Shown piece by piece: positions 27,033 to 37,232 of a stretch of DNA of 64,000 bases. The notes below the pieces were generated by a model, which was not told the origin of the DNA, made no database searches, and saw nothing but the letters and a program-made list of their open reading frames with translations. Origin of the DNA: SHZI01 sp963698405. Lineage in GTDB: Bacteria > Pseudomonadota > Gammaproteobacteria > Steroidobacterales > GCA-2729495. The translations under genes were made by a program, and so were the position numbers. Where the stretch lies: the NCBI GenBank assembly GCA_963698405.1, contig CAVOQT010000005.1:62001-126000 (forward strand). Direction: 5' to 3'. Each line of letters begins with the position of its first letter. Position 1 is the stretch's first letter.

Positions 27033-28314
27033 TGTGCTCCGACGGGCTGCCAGCCGGCAGTCCGGTTTGTCGAATACGAGCTGCACCGTGCTGATCGCAC
27101 GCTCCAGAAAGCCTGCTTCACAGTAGAGCAGATACCACTCCCACATGCGGATGAACTCGTCCGGATAGCCGAGACGGCGGACTTCCGGCATGCCGATGCA
27201 GAAAGCGCTCGCGCCAGATGCGCAGCGTGCGCGCGTAGTCGATGCCGATGTCGTGCAGGTGCGTGAGTTGCAGATCGGTCATGCGTGCGACTGCCGAGCT
27301 GATGGTGCCGATCGATGGCAGCGCGCCGCCGGGAAAAATGTACTTCTGGATGAAATCCACCGCGTGTCTGGCCTGTGCGTGGAAGCGGTCGGCGATGACG
27401 ATGGACTGCAACAGCATGCGACCGGCCGGTTTGAGCCGCTCGCTGCAGATGCGGAAGTACTGGTCGACAAAGCGGTGTCCGACAGCCTCGATCATCTCCA
27501 CTGACACGAGCTTGTCGTACTGGCCCTGCAGGTCGCGGTAATCCTGGCTCAGTACAGTGATGCGATCGGCGAGTCCCGCTGCCTGTACGCGGCTGCTGTG
27601 CATAAGCGAACTGGTTGTCCGAGATGGTGGTGGTCGTGACCCGGCAGCCGTAGTGGCGTGCGGCATGAATGGCGAGGCCGCCCCAGCCGGTGCCGATTTC
27701 CAGCAGCTGATCGTCGGGCTGCAGTTCGAGCTTGCGGCAGATCAGATCGAGCTTGTGCAGCGAGGCTTCTTCGAGCGTTGCCTCGGCGTGCGGAAAGACC
27801 GCTGCCGAGTACATCATCGACGGATCGAGAAACAGGCTGAACAGTTCGTCGCCGAGGTCGTAATGGGCGTGGATGTTGCGCCGGCTGCCTGTGCGTGTAT
27901 TGCGGTGGCGCCAGTGGGCGAGGCGCAGCAGCGCGCTGCCGACACGTGCCATGCCGGATTCCAGTCCGTTCATCACCTCGCGATTGACGACCAGCAGACG
28001 CATGGCAGCGAGCAGGTCGTTGCTGCGTCAATTTGCCGGCCATATAGGCTTCGCCAGCGCCGATGGTTCCGCCGCTCGCAATGTCCAGCCAGGCGGACAG
28101 GTCGCGGATCCGCACCTTGGCATCAATGGCCATATGCCCGGTTGCCGGGCCAAAAACGCTGAGTGCCCAGGGCATCCTCGATCTGCAGGCGACCTTGCGC
28201 AGTGCTCGCAGTTGCTGATGCACGGCATGCCGGGCCAGCGCGTATGGCCAGCCCCGCAGGCTGCCCGGGGTTCGCGATCTTCACGCTGTCAAAGGTGTCA
28301 TCGAAATCGTTCAT
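27029..28314 (-). CDS. Cyclopropane-fatty-acyl-phospholipid synthase family methyltransferase (about six frame breaks)
   Basis: A reconstructed protein of about 425 residues. The N-terminal domain has VRIRDLSAW and GEAYMAGK. The SAM-binding motif is LLEIGTGWGGLAIHAA. The family motifs are HYDLGDELFSLFLDPSMMYS, QDYRDL...SVEMIEAVG and YIFPGGALPS...WRERF. It adds a methylene or methyl group from SAM to unsaturated phospholipid acyl chains at the membrane face. Breaks lie near 27060, 27175, 27600, 28018 and twice between 28150 and 28240. It overlaps DUF1365 upstream by 4 bp. Relatives in light- or singlet-oxygen-induced clusters make methylated precursors of furan fatty acids, so that is an alternative product. 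Confidence 0.87.
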
Positions 28315-29070
28315 GCGGCATCCCGATCCTTGGGGCGATCGTATACCGGCGCACGCTTGCGCCATAGTTTCAGCGCCTGCCAGTGGATCAGGCTGGTCAC
28401 GCGCAGGGTGGCGAGCGGATCGGTGGCGAGCACGCGGGCCAGCGAGCCGGAGTTGATCGGCTATGCGTTCGAAGTTCAGGTGGGCATCGAAACGCCGCGC
28501 GCCATCGCGCCAGTTTTCCAGCGCCAGCGCCAGTCGCTCGCCGGGTGGTGCCAGCTTGCAGACGTAGTGCATGTCCAGCGGCATGAAGGGCGATACATGA
28601 AAGGTCTTGGCGAATTCAAAGCGCAGGCCGTCGTTGGCGATCGGCGTGCCGCCGGTCAGCACATAGGGATGCATCTGTCGCCACGGCATGTTGCTGACCT
28701 CCAGTACCACGGCTTCCAGTGCGCCACTGTCGTCGAAGCAGTAGTAGGCGCTCATCGGATTGAAGCTGTAGCCGAAGTAGCGGAAGTGGGTCAGCAGGCG
28801 GATCGGGCCGATGGGCCGGAAGCCGGCCTGCGCTTCGACCAGATCACGGATTGTCGTGGTCCAGCGGCTGTGGCCGCATCACCGCAGTGATCGCTGCGCC
28901 TGAAGCGTGCCGGAGCAGCGCGGTGTGCTGACCAGAACCAGTAGCGATCAAACAGGTGATCGAGTCTCGGCCAGGTCCACGTACATCATGAACAGCGAGT
29001 AGCGGAAGTCGTGGCGCACCGGATGGAAGCGCCGGTGGCTGACCTGGCCCTCATAGATGCAGCTGTGCAT
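28311..29070 (-). CDS. DUF1365 family protein (about three frame breaks)
   Basis: About 252 residues. The start is MHSCIYEGQVSHRRFHPVRHDFRYS, followed by IRLLTHFRYFGYSFNPMSAYYCFD, VLEVSNMPWRQMHPYVL and FHVSPFMPLDMHYV. All are strongly typical of DUF1365, a protein almost always found between an FAD-dependent oxidoreductase and a cyclopropane synthase. Its biochemical role is unknown. Breaks lie near 28462, 28850 and 28970. The start at 29070 is two bases after the FAD gene stop, and the stop overlaps the methyltransferase start. Confidence 0.88.
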
Positions 29071-29072
29071 GC

Positions 29073-30385
29073 TCAGGCCACCGCCTGCTGTCCGGTTGTG
29101 ATCCCTGTCTCGGCTGCAGCGACGTTCATGGCCAGCCCGGTGTGTCGGCTAAAGGCATCGCAAACGGCGATCGCGCTGCGCACCCCGTCTTCATGGAAAC
29201 CGTAACCCCACCAGGCACCGCAATAGTAGCTGCGATTGACGCCGTTGATCTCCGCATGGCGCTGCTGGGCGGCGATGGTCGCGTGCGTATAGACCGGATG
29301 CGTGTAGTTCAGCCGCTGTATGACGGTGCGCGGGTCCACGGTGTCGGTGTCATTCAGCGTCAGCAAGAATTCCCGCGGGCCAGGCAGTGATTGCAGGCGG
29401 CTCAGATCGTAGGTTACCGATACGCGACCGCTGTCCTGTGCACTGCTGCGATGGTAGTTCCAGGCGGCCCGGGCACGGCGGTTGCGCGGCATCAGATGCA
29501 CATCGGTGTGCAGTACCGCTTCGTTGTCCTGCCAGGCGACAGCGCCGAGGATCTCGCGCTCGGCCGTCGACGGATCGCGCAGCAGCCGCGAGTGCCTGAT
29601 CGCTGTGGCAGGCCAGCACCACCTGGTCGTAGCTGGCTTCTGCGCGGCCGCGTGCCTTGATGACCACCCGGTCGGCATGCCGCTGTAGCCACTCGACCGG
29701 CGTGTTGAGCAGCAGGCGGTCGCGGAGCGGGGCCAGTGATCGCGCGCACGTACTCACGCGAGCGGCCGCTCACGGTCATCCACTGCGGCCGCCCGGAAGT
29801 CTGCAGCAGGCCGTGGTTGCGGAAAAAATGCCCGAAGTGACTGGCCGGGAAATCGAGGATCTTGGCCGGTTCGGCTGACCAGATGGCGCCGGCCATCGGC
29901 AGCAGATAGTCGTCGAGCATCGGTCCCCGGAAGCCATGCCGGGCGAGGAAATCACCGAGACTCATTTCAGGTTCGGCCGCCAGCAGCTGGTCGCTGAGAC
30001 GGTTGAAGCGCAGGATGTCGAGCAGCATCCGGTAGTGAGCAGGGCGCAGCAGGTTGCGGCGTTGGGCAAAGATCGCATCGAATTGGGTGTCGCCGCGATA
30101 TTCGAGGCCGGTATCTGCGCAGCGAAAGCTGAAACTCATGTCGGCCGGCTGGTACGCGACGCCCAGCGAGCGCAGCAGCGCGGTGAAATGCGGGTAATTG
30201 CGTTCGTTGAACACCAGAAAGCCGGTGTCCATGGCCAGATGCTGCCCGTCCATCGCCACATCGACCGTATGGCTGTGGCCGCCGGGCCGGCTGTCTGCCT
30301 CGAAGATGGTCAGATCGCAGTGCCTGGCCAGCTGATGGGCGGCATACAGACCGGAAATACCGCTGCCGATGATCGCTACTCGCAT
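29073..30385 (-). CDS. FAD-dependent oxidoreductase (amine-oxidase-like) of the DUF1365/CFA operon (two frame breaks)
   Basis: About 437 residues. It begins MRVAIIGSGISGLYAAHQLAR, the Rossmann GxGxxG, with EADSRPGGHSHT typical of amine-oxidase/desaturase flavoproteins. GNVL-type C-terminal motifs appear as YYCGAWWGYGFHEDGVRSA. In furan-fatty-acid-type pathways such an enzyme desaturates or dehydrogenates the acyl chain. Breaks lie near 29597 and 29746. It is the first gene of the leftward operon, divergent from the lipoprotein gene at 30521. Confidence 0.88.
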
Positions 30386-30520
30386 GTTTATCCCCCCGAG
30401 GGGTTATGGTTCCATATATTGTGCTTCGTTGCAGCCTGGCCGCTGGATGCGGTTTGGTTGAATCAGTTTTGCGTCCTGCGACGAATAGCTGTTGCTGGCC
30501 ATTGCGAGTCAGATGGAGGA
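30386..30520. promoter_or_regulatory. Divergent promoter region of the two lipid-modification operons
   Basis: 135 bases between oppositely oriented operons. CCCC-GA-GGGG (about 30393-30404) forms a short inverted repeat next to the FAD gene start. ATATATTGTG near 30413 is the only AT-rich patch and is a candidate -10 region. No CarH/LitR operator could be assigned with confidence. Confidence 0.4.
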
Positions 30521-31157
30521 ATGCCTGATGTCTGCTGTTCGAATCGGCTTCAACTGGCGCCGCAACGCTTGCGTGGCTTCCTCCTGTTGCTGACCGGTGT
30601 GCTGGCTGCCTGCGGCAGGGCGCCGGTGTCCCTGCAGGAACTCAACGCATCCTACGAGCGGGCGCTGGAGCGGAGCGCGCCGCTGGCAGTGGTGCACGAG
30701 CCTGGCAGTGATGCGCAGCAGGCAGCATTCGATCGGCTGCAGACCTACTTCACGAACATGAGCGCTGCCTCGGTGCGCGAGCAGACCGCACAGGTCTATG
30801 CGCCGGAGGCCTATCTGAATGACACCCTGGTGGGTATCGATGGTGTGGCACGCATCGAGGCCTACTTTGGCCACACCATGCAGGACACCCGGGTGCTGAA
30901 CGTCAGATTCATCGACAAGGCGCAGGCCGGCATCGATTATTTCGTGCGCTGGGAGATGACCGTAGAGCATGGGTCGCTTGCTGGCGGTGAGCCGATTTTG
31001 AGTTACGGCGTTACGCAGTTTCCGTTTCGACAGAGAGGGGCGCGTGCTGCTGCACAAGGATTTCTGGGATGCCGGAACCGGGCTTTACGAGCAGTTGCCG
31101 GTGCTGGGTCGTGTGGTGCGCCGCGTGCGCGCCGCTGCTGAAGCGGGGGCTGAGTGA
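30521..31157 (+). CDS. SnoaL/NTF2-like lipoprotein (one frame break)
   Basis: About 211 residues. The signal peptide ends with lipobox LAAC near residue 30. The mature part has a cone-like NTF2 fold pattern: RLQTYFTNMSAASVREQTAQVYAPEAYLNDTL, GVARIEAYFGHTM and EGRVLLHKDFWDAG. It resembles the NTF2-family proteins that start DUF1295/CFA operons in other gammaproteobacteria. It may bind a lipid intermediate in the envelope. One extra base in CAGTTTCCG near 31023 breaks the frame. The stop is followed after two bases by the ATG of the next gene. Confidence 0.75.
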
Positions 31158-31159
31158 GC

Positions 31160-32193
31160 ATGCTGATCGAGCTGTGTGAGCGTGGCCTGATACCGGACGT
31201 CATTACGCGTGCCGGCATGCGTCGTCTGATGGCCGAGCCGCCTGGCGCTGGAGTCGGCTGATCGCGGGCTCGCTGAGGCTGAGCAGTTTCACCGCCGTCT
31301 GGCTGAACTGCGCGCCAGCCCGGTGGCGATCGAGACCGACAAGGCCAACGAGCAGCACTACGAGGTGCCGGCGGCATTTTTCCGCCAGGTGCTCGGCATG
31401 CATCTGAAGTACAGCTGCTGCTGGTATGGCGATGGTGTACAGGATCTGGATGCGGCTGAAGAGGCCATGCTGCGCCTCAGCTTGCGAGCGGGCTGAGCTT
31501 GCCGATGGCCAGCGCATCCTTGAACTGGGCTGTGGCTGGGGTTCGCTGACCCTGTGGATGGCCGCGCACTATCCGCACAGCCGGATCACGGCGGTGTCGA
31601 ACTCGGCCTCGCAACGCGAGTTCATTCTTGGCCAGGCGCGCGAGCGTGGCCTGGGCAACGTCGAGGTGATCACGGCGGATGCCAATGACTTCAGCACGGA
31701 TGAGCGCTTCGACCGTGTGGTCTCCGTGGAGATGTTCGAGCACATGCGCAACTACGGCACGCTGATGGAGCGCATCGCCGGCTGGCTGCTGCCCGGCGGC
31801 AAGCTGTTCGTGCATATCTTCTGTCATCGCACGCTGATGTATCCCTTCACCACCGGCGACAGCTATGACTGGATGGCAAAGTACTTTTTCAGCGGCGGAC
31901 TGATGCCGGCCGAGCACACCCTGCTGTATTTCCAGGAGCAGCTGAAGATCGAGGAGCAGTGGCGCGTGCCGGGCACGCACTACGCGCGCACCTCGAATGA
32001 CTGGCTGGCCCGCCAGGACCGCAACCGCGATGCGGTGATGGCGGTGCTGAGCGAGGCCTACGGTGCCGGCTGAAGCGCGGCTCTGGTTCAACCGCTGGCG
32101 CATGTTCTTCATGGCGGTGGCCGAGCTGTTCGGCTATGCGCGGTGGTACGGAGTGGTTCGTCGCCCACTACCGTTTCGTGCGCCTGAGCTGTC
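31160..32193 (+). CDS. Second cyclopropane-synthase-like SAM methyltransferase (about four frame breaks)
   Basis: About 345 residues. The start MLIELCERGLIPDVITRAGMRRLM is followed by IETDKANEQHYEVPAAFFRQVLG and LKYSCCWY. The SAM motif is ILELGCGWGSLTLWMA, and VVSVEMFEHMRNY and GGLMPAEHTL follow. This is the shorter CFA-like branch related to plant coclaurine-N-methyltransferase-like proteins rather than classical Cfa. Breaks lie near 31233, 31482, 32072 and 32150. The C-terminal end (HYRFVR) is uncertain by a few residues. Two methyltransferases in one locus suggest successive methylation of an acyl chain. Confidence 0.83.
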
Positions 32194-32974
32194 ATGAATA
32201 CCCTGTTGCCACTCGCCTTGTCTGGTCTCAGCACGACGCTGGCGCTCATGTTCGTCGCATGGCTGATCAGTCTCGCGCACGCGCAATGTAGCGCATCGTC
32301 GATGTGTTCTGGGGTCTTGCGATCGCAGGTGCCGGTCTCAGCTGGCTGTACACTCGGTCCGGCTGCCGGCACACGCGGCGTGCTGGTCGCGATGCTGGCG
32401 ACTGATCTGGGCAATCCGTCTCGGCGCGCACCTGCTCTGGCGCAGCTGGGGTCAGTCTGAAGACCGGCGCTATCGCGAAATCCGCGCCCGCAACCAGCCG
32501 AACTTCAGCTTCAAGAGCCTGTATCTGGTCTTCGGCCTGCAGGCCGTGCTGGCCTGGCTGGTGGCGATGCCGCTGCTCGGCGCGGTGCATCAGCAATGCA
32601 CCGATCAGCAGTCTGGATCGTTTCGGCACGCTGCTCTGGGCCTTTGGCCTGGTCTTCGAGTCGGTGGCTGATTATCAGCTGCCGCGCTTTCAGCGGGCGG
32701 GTGGCGCAGAAGCGTGGCGTGATGGATACGCGGCCTGTGGCGCTTCAGCCGGCATCCGAACTATTTCGGCGAGTTCGTGCTCTGGTGGGGTATCGGTCTG
32801 ATCGCCGTATCCGGCGGCGCATGGTGGGCGCTGATCGGGCCACTGCTGCTGAGCCTGTTCCTGCTCAAGGTGTCGGGTATCGCGCTGACGGAAAAAGATA
32901 TTGCCACGCGCCGGCCGGCGTATCAGGATTACATGCGACGCACGAGTGCTTTCGTGCCGCGGCCGCCACGCTGA
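32194..32974 (+). CDS. DUF1295 steroid-5-alpha-reductase-like membrane enzyme (about six frame breaks)
   Basis: About 258 residues and six membrane helices. The start is MNTLLPLALSGLSTTLALMFVAWLISLA. The conserved C-terminal signature is FSRHPNYFGEFVLWWGIGL, then LTEKDIATRRPAYQDYMRRTSAFVP, the NADPH-binding isoprenylcysteine-methyltransferase/5-alpha-reductase motif. It probably reduces a double bond in a lipid. Breaks lie near 32287, 32358, 32402, 32590, 32700 and 32735. Removing one base at the last gives RGLWRFSRHPNYF, the family consensus. It overlaps the upstream coding region. Confidence 0.82.
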
Positions 32975-33022
32975 GTTCCGGTGTGGTATATCGATGAGCC
33001 GAACAACAACCGGAAGATCGCC

Positions 33023-33652
33023 ATGCACGACAGAATCACGCGCGCCGCCAGGATCGTTTCAGCGTTGTGCATCGTTGCCTGCCGTCATGCGGTGATCGGC
33101 TGGCGATACCCCTGCGCTGTGCGCAACGGCAGAACAGAAGGCGCAGATCGCGCCGCTGTATGCCGGCAGTCCGGTGCCGGCACCGTTCATGGCCGCCATG
33201 AAGCTCGGCTTGCCGGAAGCCGTCATCGCCAGCGCCTTGCCGGTGGCACAGGCGACCGGGGTGTCGGCAGCCGAATTCAGCAAGGTCTGGGCCTCGCTGC
33301 AGAGCTGGGACAAGGCGCTCACCCTGGTGCTCAAGGGTGCCAACGTATTCGAGATCCACGGTCCGATTCCGCCCGGCGCGCCCTCGACACAAAGTGCGTT
33401 TTTCAATCTGCAGGCTGGCGATACAGGCCTCGGTGGTCACCTGCGGCCGGATCTGCTCGGCGCCATCTATGCCGATCAATCTCAATGGCTCGGAAGGACC
33501 GATGCGCGGCGTGACCTTCATCGATCAGCAGGGCGAGGGCGTGTTTGGTGTTTACCTGCCCGAGAGCCGCGAAGCCTTCACCTGCCCTGATCGCACAGTT
33601 CGACAGCACGCAGGCGCTGATGGCGAGCATGCCGCGTCTCTGTCAGCCCTGA
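33023..33652 (+). CDS. HutX/ChuX-like haem-carrier-fold protein, possibly exported (several frame breaks)
   Basis: About 205 residues. The core reads GVSAAEFSKVWASLQSWDKALTLVLKGANVFEIHGPIP, then GLGGHLRPDLLGAIY and MRGVTFIDQQGEGVFGVYLP. This follows the HutX/ChuX pattern of cytosolic haem carriers: a 'W-x-x-L-x-x-W-x-K' helix, an E-x-x-G strand and an LGGH-L loop. Here a hydrophobic N-terminus (RIVSALCIVA) looks like a signal sequence, so the protein may be periplasmic. Breaks lie near 33080, 33110, 33468 and 33588. The stop overlaps that of the convergent glgX gene. Family assignment is by fold pattern only. Confidence 0.6.
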
Positions 33653-35733
33653 CGTAACTCGAAGACCACCACGCTGCGTGGCTGGACACAGGTACTGCGG
33701 CTGTGTCCAGGGAATCTGTGCCTCCGGCGTGATGATGTCGTCTGGTGATTCCATCTCGGTGTCCACCGCAACATGCCAGTAGCCGTCCGGAACGTCGAGG
33801 CAGGTCGACGCGTTCCACACGATCTGACATGTTGATCAGTACATGCAGATGTTCTTCGCTGGCGGTGGTGCCGGCCAGCGTAAACGAGAGGAAGCGTGTC
33901 TCCGGATCGTCCCAGCGGGCGGTACCGAGTCCGGCGTCATACCAGCGGATATCCGGGATGCCGCGTGCCGGATCGGTCTCGCCGGTCAGGAAATGTGTGC
34001 GTGACAGGCCGGGGTGACGCCGGCGCAGGGCGATCATCTCGCGCACGAAGCGCAGCATGTCGCTGTTGGTTTCGGTGAGTCGCCAGTCGAACCATGAGAT
34101 CTCGTTGTCCTGGCACCAGGCATTGTTGTTGCCGCGCTGTGTGCGCAGCACCTCATCGCCGGCGAGCAGCATCGGCACGCCCTGCGAGAGCAGCAGCAGT
34201 GCGAAGGCGTTGCGTATGTCCTGCCGACGCTGACGCGACGACGTCCTCGTCCAGCGTGTCGCCTTCGGTGCCGTAGTTCCAGCTGTCGTTGTGTGCCCAG
34301 CCATCGCGGTTGTCTTCGCCGTTGGCTTCGTTGTGCTTGTCGCGGTAGCTGACCAGATCGTTCAGCGTGAAGCCATCGTGGCAGGTGATGTAGTTGATGC
34401 TGCTGGCCGGTGTGCGATCGCTGGCCTGGTACAGGTCGCTGCTGCCGGCCAGGCAGGTGGCGATCTCGCCGGCCAGTCCGGCATCGCCACGCAGAAATCG
34501 GCGCAGGGCATCGCGATAGCGGCCATTCCACTCGCTCCAGGCCACGCCGGGGAAATTGCCGACGTGATAGAGCCCGGCCGCATCCCAGGCCTCGGCGATC
34601 AGCGGTACGCCGGCAAGTACCGGTGAGAACTCGATGGCGGCAGGGAAGGGCGGGTTGGCCAGGGGTTCGCCGTCTTCGCCGCGCACGAAGACGCTGGCCA
34701 GATCGAAGCGAAAACCATCGACGCCGAACTCCTCGACCCAGACCTCAAGCGTGCGCAGCAGTGTCTGTGTGACCAGCGGGTGATTGCAGTTGATGGTGTT
34801 GCCGCAGCCGGTGTAGTCGCGCAACACGCCCTCGTCGTGGTGGTAAAAGATTTCCGGCATCAGCCCCTTGTAGTTGATGACCGGACCGCCGGCGCCGCTC
34901 TCCGCGGTGTGATTGAGCACCACGTCGAGTATCACGCCGATGTCCGCGGCATGCAGTGCCTGCCACGAGGGCGCGGAACTCATCGGTCTGGCTGGCCTGG
35001 TCGCGGTGCTGGCAATAACCCGGATGCGGGCTGCACAGCGCATAGGGACTGTAACCCCAGTAGTTGTGCAGGCCCTTTTCTGCTACCGGAGCCGGCACAT
35101 CCTGCTCATCGAAGGCGGCGACCGGCAGCAACTGCACATGGGTGATGCCGAGATCGCGCAGATAGGGAATCTTCTCGATCAGTCCGGCGAAGGTGCCGGG
35201 TTGTGCGACGCCGGCTGATGGATGCCGGGTGAAACCGCCGACGTGCAGTTCGTAGATGATCGCGTTGTCGAGATTGGCGTGGCGGCACGCGTCGTGTGCT
35301 ATCGCGCCGGCAGTCGGTCACGATACCGCGCAGGCCGAGCGCTGAACCGGGCGCTCGCGGCGGTCGTGCTGCGATTCCAGTGCCGGTCGCTGACCGCACG
35401 GCACAGCGGGTCCAGCACTTCCAGCGGCACGGGCTCTGCGCCTGCACCGTTGCCTCGGTCAGCGAATCCTGCGGCAGGGTCACGCGCCAGTTGTAGTGCG
35501 TGCCGGCCGGCAGCCGGCATACAGCCACATGCCAGAAGAAGAAGCTGCGGTTCTGCAGTGGATCCAGCTGGATGACCTGCAGTGGCTCGGTAGCCTCGGC
35601 ATCCCGCATACAGCAGCAGTTCAACGCTGTCTGCCTGCCGGCTGTAGACGCAGAAATTGGTGCGCTGACGGACTCCAGGTGGCGCCCGGCGGGTGGCGCG
35701 AACCTGCTTCAGTGCTAAAAGGCCTCCGCTCAC
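33643..35733 (-). CDS. glgX: Glycogen debranching enzyme GlgX (about seven frame breaks)
   Basis: About 690 residues. The N-terminal CBM48 has NFCVYSRQADSVELLLYA. The GH13 barrel has IYELHVGGFTRH, NYWGYSPYAL, ILDVVLNHTAE, the nucleophile in GVDGFRFDLAS, the acid in LIAEAWDAAGLY and ITCHDGFTLNDLVSY. The C-terminal end is LLLSQGVPMLLAGDE and RSVVVFELRQG. It hydrolyses alpha-1,6 branches of phosphorylase-limited glycogen. The start is a GTG at 35733 overlapping the stop of the upstream HAD gene (GTGA). Breaks lie near 33682, 33812, 34232, 34978, 35290, 35405 and 35607. Confidence 0.9.
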
Positions 35734-36738
35734 TGTGCGCCGGCCGTCTGGAAGGAAAATATCTGTCGCCAGTCGTAGCGCATGCTCACGATCATCCAGC
35801 CGTTGGCATCAGCAGCATTGAGGGAGGCACGATCCTTCTCATCGTAGGCGTACTCGCGCTCAAAGTCGTCATGCCTGATCAGTATCTGCAGGCTGTGCGG
35901 TGTCCCGGAACCCTGTGCATCGCTGCGCTGACTGTAACGGAGCATGTCGATGTCGCCGCCTGAACGGACGTTGCCCACGGCCAGAATCGGCCGCTGGCCG
36001 ATGCGCTGGTCGATGCCGAGCGCCTTTACCGGTCCGTCATTCAGGGCATGCACAGTGGCCAGGCGGCGCAGGACCAGCTGTGCCATCCTCGTCGCGCAGC
36101 GTGCTCACCACACTGCTGCCGATGACGTCATCGCTGGATATGCCGTAGGCCTCGCTGGCCAGTATGCGGGCAATCTCCACGCTGCCGGCCGAGATGACAA
36201 AGTTGTGAAAACCGTTGGCGCGCAGATAGGCGAGCAGTTCGCGCATCGGCGTATAGGCGAGCCGGGTCCAGGTCTGCTTGAAGCGCGGATGCTGTGCGGT
36301 GCCGAGATATTCGCGTGCATCGGCGCGGAATGCAGTCTGCGTACGCCCTGCATGGGCGACTGCGAGGAGCTGGAATACTGACGCGTCGTCGGCTTCCTGC
36401 AGGTATTTGCTGCGCAGTTCAAGCGCTGCCTTGAAGGGCATCTGCGTCCGCCATTCGGGATGCTGCGCTGCCTGTGCCTGCAGGCGGTCGAGGGCGAACA
36501 GGCCCTGTGGGCCCGGTTTTTCCGGCCACAACGTGCCTTCGTCATCAAACACGGCGATGCGTTCAGCCGGCGTGACATAAGTGCTGCTGCCGGGTGTGCT
36601 GATATCCCGCACGAAATCGAGAATACGTTGCTTGCCCGGGCCGTCACGCCAGCCGGGCAGCGGGTCGTTGGCCGCCTGACACAGCGTGGCGAAACCGAGC
36701 GTGGCAAACAGCAGTAACAGGCGGATATACATGCACAT
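35730..36738 (-). CDS. Exported HAD-superfamily hydrolase (one frame break)
   Basis: About 335 residues with a Sec signal (IRLLLLFATLGFATLCQA). The HAD motif I is IAVFDDEGTLWPEKP (D-x-E in place of the usual D-x-D). Motif II is NFVISAGS. Motif III/IV is PILAVGNVRSGGDIDML. Secreted members of this family are phosphatases of unknown substrate. The Glu in the general acid position is unusual but occurs in this subgroup. The frame breaks near 36080 (GAGGATGGCACAG). It overlaps glgX, although a functional link is not obvious. Confidence 0.82.
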
Positions 36739-36813
36739 CCCTTGAATTCATTGCGGCGCACATATTACTTGGGACGCTGCATGAGTTGAATGCGGCAGTG
36801 TATAGTTCAGCGT

Positions 36814-37182
36814 ATGTCTGCCTGGTCAAAAATGCGTCGGCTGCTGCCCGCCATCGCCGTCGTCCTGCAATTCGCCGTGCTGCCCTGTGTGATGGCCATG
36901 CCCATGCAGTCGGCCGGCGATTGCGAGCACTGTGACAGTGCGGTCCGGCAGTCGCATTGCATGGTTGCCAGCGACGAGTCTGCAGTCGATGCGGGCATCA
37001 ACTCGCAGGATCGTCTGCGCGCCGCACCACCATTCGCCGATGTTTTCAGTCTTGCACCACTACCCGTCGCACCGCAGACCCTGGATTTCACGGGTTCTGC
37101 GGCGACCCGGATTGCGCGCCGTACCGGGCGCCACAGTGGTGATCCGCCGCTCAATTTGCTGTACGGCAATTTCAGGAATTAG
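36814..37182 (+). CDS. Small exported Cys/His/Met protein upstream of copA (CopL/DUF2946-like)
   Basis: About 122 residues. The signal peptide is LLPAIAVVLQFAVLPCVMAM. A short metal-binding-looking region follows (CEHCDSAVRQSHC). The C-terminal DPPLNLLYGNFRN is frequent in proteins encoded just before multicopper oxidases. It likely binds or senses copper in the periplasm. It lies 50 bp before copA. The start at 36814 follows a possible -10 TATAGT at 36798-36803. Confidence 0.65.
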   Translation: MSAWSKMRRLLPAIAVVLQFAVLPCVMAMPMQSAGDCEHCDSAVRQSHCMVASDESAVDAGINSQDRLRAAPPFADVFSLAPLPVAPQTLDFTGSAATRIARRTGRHSGDPPLNLLYGNFRN

Positions 37183-37232
37183 ACGTCCCCTCGATCGCTG
37201 ACCACTTCTGGTTCAACTCGAGGAGACTGTTC

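Noticed and set aside
26394..27191. Fusion of cyclopropane synthase C-terminus with the ferric-reductase-like protein
   Set aside because: One frame correction near 27060 gives the synthase a stop that overlaps the next start (ATGA), the normal operon arrangement.
29936..30520. Long open frame upstream of the NTF2-like lipoprotein
   Set aside because: It lies antisense to the FAD oxidoreductase gene and has none of the codon pattern of the lipoprotein that starts at 30521.
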